Below are positions 52,828 through 61,800 of a DNA stretch of 64,000 nt, one piece after another. Source of the DNA: Tamarix chinensis (lineage: Eukaryota > Streptophyta > Magnoliopsida > Caryophyllales > Tamaricaceae); contig CM060174.1 in assembly GCA_030549775.1 (NCBI GenBank), forward strand, positions 54,562,707 through 54,626,706, given 5' to 3'. The translations under genes and the position numbers were made by a program. The notes beneath the pieces were generated by a model that saw only the letters and a list, made by a program, of their open reading frames with translations, was not told the DNA's origin and searched no databases. Position 1 is the first letter of the stretch; each line of letters begins with the position of its first letter.

Positions 52828-55800
52828 TGTATTTTCCATCCTCATGTTTGAGCCATTGCACTAGATTCATTGGTAAAAGCTAACGACTGAATTGCTTGAG
52901 CAAAGTTTTTTTTTTTGTTTTGTTTTTTTCCCCCCTTCATAATTAAGTGGATCATTCACCTAATCAAGCCTCACCCTAGTAGTAACAACCTCAACAAAAA
53001 TATTAACAAACTTATGGTGGTTAAGAGCTTTAAAAAGGTATTTCAATATTCAAAATTAAGTGGATCATTCACTTGTTCAATTAACAACTAAAGTAGAATT
53101 ACTGCCAAACTTAATTTCGCTTAGGTGGTTGTTGGTAGGGAGAGGCTTGTGCATGTGAGTGATCTACTTATATATGAATTGGTCAATCAAGAAATAACTT
53201 TTCTTAAGCAATTTAAGCATGAGATTCTACCAACAAATGTCTAGGGTGTAATATCTCAAACATAATGATGGCAATACAACAATTTTCCATGCCATGGCGA
53301 AGGGGAGAAAACACTTGAACCAAAAAAGTGCTCAAGCACTTGAAAGGAGTTTATGTCAGGATATGCTTGTTGGTTAAATTTGCTTCCATGGTCTTGCTTC
53401 AAATGAAGAACACTACACTACTAAAAAAGATGAAGACAAGAGAGCCCTCTTTTCTTTGGGGAATGTTAATGCCCTAGATCTAGATGGATTTGATGCTATA
53501 TTTTCATCAAGTTCAATAAGGTTACTGGAGTTGATATTTGGAATGAGCGTTGGAGTTTTCTATTTCAGGTAGAGTGGCCTTAATAGCTTGTTTGGATTTT
53601 GGTTAACCTAGGTTAGAGGTTATTTTTTTTAGTTCATCCCGTTTGAAAACTTATTTTAGGACCTAACCTCCCTTAGCATTCATTCACTTCCAAAATGTTA
53701 ACCACAAAAATGAGGCTAATGTTAACTTGTTCATAAAATTTAGATATTTACCTCCATTCACTCAAAACAAATAAGGTTATAACCTATTTACCTACTTTAA
53801 CCAAATAAATAACTAAACAACATTTTAAAACATTTACCTCCATTCACCTAACCTAAGTTTACCTACCTTATTTAATCTAACCTATATTAACCTCAATTGA
53901 AACGGACTGTAATTCCACACCCCTTGATTCGATTCCTGAAGCTCATAATGTGGAGAAATCTAGGTATGTATGGCTAATGATATATGGCAACATGTTCTAT
54001 GAGATTGTCGTCTATGCTATAACTAATTGGTTGTAGCTCATTATGCATCATGCCTTATCAGGTGGGAGAGTCTTAAGAAACCTTTATGAAGGGATAAGAT
54101 CATTGATGAATATCTTTTTGGGGACTAAATTAAAGGCTATAATCAAGACGCCTCTCCTAGATGTATGAATAAATTAGAATTGAAAAAAAGGCATATGTCA
54201 TGGTTTCTTAAGACTCTAATTTATCTCTTTGTTTTGTTACTTTGATTATGAATTGTGTGATAATATTGCAATAATTTAATGCTTAATGAGATTCTTTGTG
54301 TAACACCCTAGTTTTTCACTTAAAAAAATTTCGTTTCAAAACATCGTGGAAGTGGAAAAATACTAAACACAGTTAGAAAAAAAAAACAGGGTGTTACCAC
54401 CACGCCTAATATAGGATAAATGTCTGCCACTTGTCTCATATTAGATACAAGGCTAAAAAAGCAAACCAACCAAAACAAGAGTAAGTGCAAGAGAAATATG
54501 CTATATAAGTACCAAAAGAAAATGTTTACAAATTAAGACTTCGACGAGTCCCCAAAATATTCAAATACATGAGAGAGGATAAACCGAAATTATAGAGATA
54601 CAATGGGTATAAAAATACGATAGGGCAAAGCCCCAAACCCTGAGCCCATTAAGGACCGGTCTCTAAATGTCCACTCTTTCAAGCCCCCTAAGCCCAAGAC
54701 GAGGTAGGTCCACTACCGGCCATTCTCAAAAACTTGCACATGGTCTTTTGGTCGTGGGATTAAGCAGGTGACCGAAAAAACGTACACATTAGTAGTCTAC
54801 GTACTTAAACTAAGTTACCTCGGAGTCATAAGCATACAAGGCCACATACAACAATAAAGGTCATACTAAACACATAGCATATTTACAGATCGCACAGTAG
54901 CATACTACAATATACTTATAGGTACATGTATTATCATAATCATATAATGTATTAGGATTTTATGCCATGCAAACTTAGACAGTTCATGGCTCATCATGTG
55001 TAGAAATACAGCATCGATATTATGGATAGGAACGTATAATTTATAACAAAAAGGTTTACATGATCTATTGGATTAACTATTTGTAAGCCATTATTCTTTT
55101 TTTCCTTTTTCTTTATCCATATTCTTATTCTTATTCTCACTGAGCGATGGATTGATTAGCACCCATGGTCTCACGTAACATGGAAGACTATTCAAACCAG
55201 AGGACATAAAGTTTGGCCGAAGCCAAAAAACTACCTAGATGACCAGACCCTTTAGTATTGATACACCCTAGTACATTATCAACGTCTAGAGTAGGTAAGC
55301 CATCGGGATCTACTAGTATCCCGCTTGAAGATAAAGCACGAAGGCACCAATAAATGTCTGAAAGCAGACTAACCCTAGTAGCTAATCGAGGATCGGGTGA
55401 TCTAGACTCACACATGGCTTGATCATCTTTTACTTTGAGTAATTAATGTGTTATTATCTAAGGTTACGTGATCACATAAGGCCCATATAACATCCAAGTA
55501 ACAAACCCATAAAATCATTCCATCTTAACCATTATTACTTTCCAACCCATGTGGTGGGATTTCCACAAGTGTTTAATCAAAGTTTAAATCAACCCATTAA
55601 GATGATCCATTTAGGCCAAGAATCCGACTTACATTATACCATTATGAATCATATCATACCCATTTTGGTTTTTCCATTAACACCTTCTAAGGGTACTTTC
55701 ATCAGAATACCATTACTTTTAAACTATTTAGTCCAACCAATGGGTTAGCTAATTCATGCTAAGATGTGTATTCTCGTCATTTTAGAATCATATTATAACA

Positions 55801-58800
55801 TTGTGTAAATTCTCAAATCATATCAAGTTCAAAAGAACAAAAACAACATATTCTAGTCGAACCAGTTGATCAGGTTGGCTCAGCCAAACCTCAGAATTTC
55901 CTCAATCGAGTCGATCGATATGATCATACTAGTCGATTGTTCTACGACCATTTGACTAGTTCTGACAAATCGATCGATGGGTTTAAGTAGAGAACAATTG
56001 CGGTCGCTGCAGACCATTCAGTCGATCGGTTTAGGCCAACCAATTGACTGTTCTAAAGAGTATTTGATCGGTTTGGCTTAACCAGTCGATAGGTTTGCTT
56101 CAGACAACACATAATAGTCATTTTACAAGTGATTAATGCTCTAATATCTTACCATATCCAAACCATAACACTGTCATAGCAAAGACCAAGGTTTAACATG
56201 TTCATATATTGAATCATGCTTCATTTATACGGAGTTGACCCTATTTCTCATGAATCAAGTCCTTTTTTTTCTTTCTCGGAAATCTTAAATAATTCATAGT
56301 GCTACATTAAAATACCCAAAATCTCATTCATGTGTATAAGGATTGCAATTAAAAAAGTGCACTAACTCACATGTTTATTCATGGTATATTTAAAAGATCA
56401 AAATGACTTACTTGAAGTTTAGTAAAATTTTCCACCAAAGAGGAAAAGCCTCAAATTGAAACTCAGAAATCATCAAATAACCTTTGCAAATTAAGAAACT
56501 TGAATTAGGGGAGAAAACAAACTTACCACCTCTAAGAGAAAAACAAGGGAAGAGTCAGTTGAAAGCAAATTCAACTTCTTTCTATATCTAACTCTTTCTT
56601 GGTTAAGAATAAAACAAGAGGGAACTAGATGAAGGATCAGAAGAGTGAATTGAATTAGCATGAAATTTTGAAGTGGATAATTAGCACAAGTTTTTGGGAA
56701 ATTTAGGTATTTTAGTGGCTGAAAGAAAAGTAAGAAAACGTGATGATTAGGGCTATTTATATCCAACGAATCGGTCAAGAAACGAGTGAGGGTATGCAAC
56801 ATATCACAAACCCTAATTTTACCAGTCGAATATGAGATGAACGGACGAATTTATCAAGAATAAGTTGAATTCTATTTTAGTTCTTAAATAATTTGTTTTG
56901 GAGAATGCAGGTCGAGTTGATCTAGAGGAATATATATATTTTTCTTTATATCTTAAGAAAAAAATAAAGCTATTTTTATTGTTACATAATATTTCATTCT
57001 TGCAAATACTAATATGAATCCAAAATCATTCAAAGCATATGCTTTTTAAATGAATTGTTAGTTTTTATGATAATTAAAATCAAAATATATGTATCCTACT
57101 TACATTTTTTTTTTCATCTATATAAAAATGTGGATGTATGGCTTATAAGAAACCCAACTATAGAGTTAAAGACAACACTAAAAGTATGCGAGCGATGGAT
57201 CCAAAACACATTGAAATATGTGTTCTAAAAATCCTAAACACAATGAAAAATGTGTAATGAAAATCCCAAGCATAGTGAAAAATGTGTTAGTGAATTAAGG
57301 AGAGGTAAAAAAGAGAAAAAAGATAAATAATTTAAAGATAAGGTAAATTCTAAAAAAATTCTTACTATTGATGTTGATTTATTTTTTATGAAGTTTTGAA
57401 ATTACTAGTGAACTGCCTTGGGAACCAATCACGAATATAAGTAAATGTTGTTGGTTGAGATGATTGTTGTGTTAGAATTTGATCTACGCATCACTTGTTG
57501 AGATTAAGGCTGTGTTAGTATTTAATTTTCACACAACTTGGATTGTTAAAGGGACTTATGACTTTTGAGCTAACCAATGTTTTGGATTTATTGCTAATGT
57601 TGTGCAAATCTATATGTTCACACATTATGGTGCCCCAGATTTAATATTAGTGGACTAAGATATGTGATATGGTTCATATTTGTTGGATCATTCCAACACC
57701 AAATTACATTAGATTTTTAGCTAGGCTCATCGTCCTTATAATGAGATGGAGTGAGCTAGCTGTAGTGTAAATAGTGAGTAAAATCAGTTTCTCTTGTTGC
57801 TTTTGCAAAAACCTAAGAAAAAGGGAATTCCCCCCCCCTTTGTACTAGCATATCTACTATTGGACCAAGCTCATTCTTATAGATACTAGTAGAGGCGTGA
57901 CATTTGGTGTGTGCATCCTAACATGACTCCTTGATATTGCTGCTAATAGGTATGCTCTGGTTAATTTATTTTTGATATTCGTGTAGATCCTTGGATTTGG
58001 ATGGAATTAATCTCACTTAGACTTTGATCTATGTTCATGTCCTAATGAAAAATATCCTTACTTTTATTGCTACTTTCTATAAAATATCTTTTGAAAAAAT
58101 TAATATTAAAGTGTATATTGGAAAAGGTCAATATATTTTACTTAAGATTGGATTCAATCTTGCTATTAATTTTTTTATTTTTTGGTAAGTAAATAAATTT
58201 TATTACCAAAAGAGCAATAAGTACATCAAAAGTCTCAAAAAATGAAAAGCCATACAAAACCAATACTCAAATCAAACCAAAATGGGTTCTAAACTCTAGA
58301 ACATTTATCAACTACATCCAATTGTCTATACTCTTCGAGAAATCTTTTGTTTTCCCATTATTTGCAGGGCTTCCTCTCATGAAAACTTCTTGGACAATCT
58401 GCTTACTTATACTTTCAAGAGTAGATTGCTTCTTTTGGGACACAACATCATTTCTATTGATCCAAATCTTTTATATCAAGGCAGCAAATGCAATCTTCAG
58501 CACTTCAGCCCTTCCATATTTGCCCCTTGTATTCTTGATCATCCAATGAACACAACTCTGCCATGTAGTAAAGAAATGAGGTAAGAATATCCAATTGAGC
58601 ATTCTTCTCCAAAGATTGATGTGCAACTGTGCATTGGACTAATAGGTGATCAAGGTGTTCCTCTCCATGTTGGCAGACTTCATAGGTAGCATTATCAATC
58701 ACCTGCCATGTTTTGAGTTTTTTCTTCACAAGAAGTACCTCTTGGCAGGCCATCCAACATATAATTTTGTGTCTAGGCATTCATGATGTACCCACACAAG

Positions 58801-61800
58801 ATTATACCACTTGACTTTGTCATTTTTGTGTCTCAAAGTGTCGTACATTTTGGTAATACTGAATCTGTCATTATATCCCTCATTTTGAATATGAATTTTG
58901 TTGTCCAAGAAGAATCCTCTTTAATTTCAGCTTGCCAAATGTTTGATCTGCTTAAGTATTTTTCATGGATCCATTTGACTCAAACACTCTCTTTCTGCAC
59001 CTGTAGCCTCCATAAATTTTTGTAGAAACAGGCGGCATTCCAAGACAAAAGTCGTCGAATGCCTAGCCCACCTTCATCTTTAGGATGACAGATTCTGGTC
59101 CAGGAGATGGGAGCCTTTCTTTTCCCTCCTTCTATATTGTTCTAGAAAAATCCTCTACAAATCGACTCTAATTTATGCACAACAGCTTTAGGTATCATAA
59201 AGACTTGCATCCAGAAGTTTGTGATACCAAAAATTACAGATTGAAGGACTTGAAGTTTTCCTGCATAGCTTAAGAATTTCAATCTTCAGGCCTTTAGCTT
59301 CTTAGTAATTTTTTCAATTAAGGGCTGATACTGGGCAATAGACAGTGAGGAGCTGCTCAATGGAAACCTCAAGTACCTAAAAGGTAAACTTCCTTCACCA
59401 TAATTCAATGTCTGGATTATCTGCCCCTTCATAGCATTGTGGACTCCTCCAAAATAGATGCAGCTTTTTTGAGGATTGGCCTTTAATCCTGCCATGGCTG
59501 CAAAGATATCCAGCTTCTTGATGAGTTGGGCTGACTTCAAATGACCTTTACAGTATAACAAAAGATCATCTGCAAAGCAAAGATTGATCATTCTCAGAAT
59601 TTTACAATCAGGGTGGCCATTAAAACCATTTTCCCTCCATAGTGTTCTCAGTAGTCTATTGAGATAATCTCGATATTAATTTACCAAAGATTATAGTATA
59701 GATAGATGAAATACGTTCTTTATTGATGTGTTCTCTTTGCATCATCTTATTAAAATAAAAATTAAACTCTTTTTTTGAATTACATAAATTTTCTTTCTTA
59801 AAAATAGTGGTAAGAGTTTTTGAATCATGTAATATGCTATTACTTTCCAAATAGTTTATTGGATTTTGATAATGATTAAAGTTAGAAGATATTTTCCCAA
59901 CTTGTTTTTAATAATCTTCTATCAAAGAACGTGAATACGAATGCTTTAAGTTTAAAGAAACTAGTAGACACACGACAATGAATTATGCATTACATTGAAA
60001 AATATGCCGGTAGAGGGCTTCAAATATCATTGTGCTGTGAATTGAAATTAAGTAAACACAACCGACTAGGACTGGAATTCATTTCAATATTATTATAGCT
60101 GAATCAAATAGAAAATAAGCAATTACAAATTTTTCCTACTTTCGAGAGGTAGGAAGGCTCTCCCAATTTTTTTCTCTCTGATTTTTCGATGCTCCTTTCC
60201 AGCCCCACCCCCCTCTATTTATCCTATAGCTTTAAGGAAGATATTCCCCATAACCACCTCCTTAAATCTCTCCTGAATATCTTTTAGAGAGATATTTGAC
60301 ATATCCATTCCTTAAATCTCTCTTAACCTGTATTTTTCACTAAAAACTAATAAATAAACTTTTACTAATAATAAAGCTACTTTCGAAGACTTAATAAAAA
60401 GACTGAAGACTTAATAAAAAGACTTTACTACCCTTAATGACTTTTCTGCTCAGCTGTTCGAGACTTCCTCCTATTATATGTAAATATTACCGGTGGCTTA
60501 GGATGATTCATAACATTACCCCTAGCCCAAAGATTCACCTTGTCCTCAAGGTGGAAAGAAGGTCTGAGCCATTACTGAATTCAGGGAAACTTCGGTCTGC
60601 ACAAGGTCTGAGCCAGGTTTCTCAAACTCTTCAGGGACTGAAAATTTCAGACTTTCATCAGACTGCAACACTGCTTCATCCTCCCTGGTCAAGAGCACAC
60701 TCAACTCCTTCGTTCTACACCTGTGATTAATTGACCACTTCTCATCACAGCGAAAACAAAGGCCCTGCTCTCGTTTTTGCTGTAGTTCCTTCTCACTCAA
60801 CCGCCTAACTGGATTGTAGTTTTGGGGGCTTAAGTTGGAAATTGTTGGGGCAGTATGGTTACCTCTTCCAATAAACGGTCCATACCCACTCCCTCCCTGA
60901 TGCGTTGACCCAGCCTTTATCTTCTCATCTACCTTCAGGGCTAGATCCATGGCCTGATCTAAAGTAGTAGGCCCCAACAGCCGCACTTCTGCCCTGACCT
61001 CCCCTTTGAGCCCATTAATAAATTGCCCCTTAGCAATTTCCTCAGGTACCCTGTCCAGTGGGGCCATTAGCTCAATAAATTTCCTTCTGTAATCAGCAAC
61101 CGACCCTACCTGTTGGTGATCCAGCCATTGCTCATAAAGAGTACCGGTGGATGTTGATCGAAACTGCCGGAGGATCATCATTCTCATCTCCTCCCACCTC
61201 CGCAAGGGTCTCCTTTTATGCTCATACTGATACCATAACAGAGCATCCCCTTCTAATGCTATCACAGCAGCTTCAAGCTTTTCTTCTTCACCCAAGTGAT
61301 AAAAATCAAAATACCGCTCAGCCCTTAATATCCATCCATCTGGGTTGGTCCCACTGAATAAGGGTAAGTCAAGCTTTTTGCAGCGCCACTGGTTATCCCC
61401 TCCTGCCCATCCACCACCAGTTTCTTCTCTTCCTCTGCCCTCAGCGCTTGCTCCAACATAGCCTGAGTTTCCCAGTGTGTGATCAGTGGTTTTGAAGGTG
61501 GAGAGGGTATCCCTCACCTCATCACGAATCTGGGTGATCATCATCTCCTGGTTTTCTTTGGTGCTGGAAATTCTGCCTTCCGCCTTCGATGCCAGGGTGT
61601 TAAGATCCTCCCCTAGCCTTGCAGTGGCTTTTTCCAGGCTTGTTGCAATCTGGACGGCCAGAGTTTGCTGCAATTCACGTGCTGCACCGTTCATTGCGGT
61701 CATCACTTGCTCTGATATGGAAGCCCTTAGAGACTCTAGTTCCTGCTCCAATTGATCGATCCTCTGGTTTTGGTTTGGAGCCATGGTGTTTTTCTCTCAC

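Noticed and set aside
55188..55415. 75-residue minus ORF that also appears, broken, at 29,050-29,180
   Set aside because: The recurrence is explained by both being copies of the same LTR, not by protein conservation; the other copy has stops.
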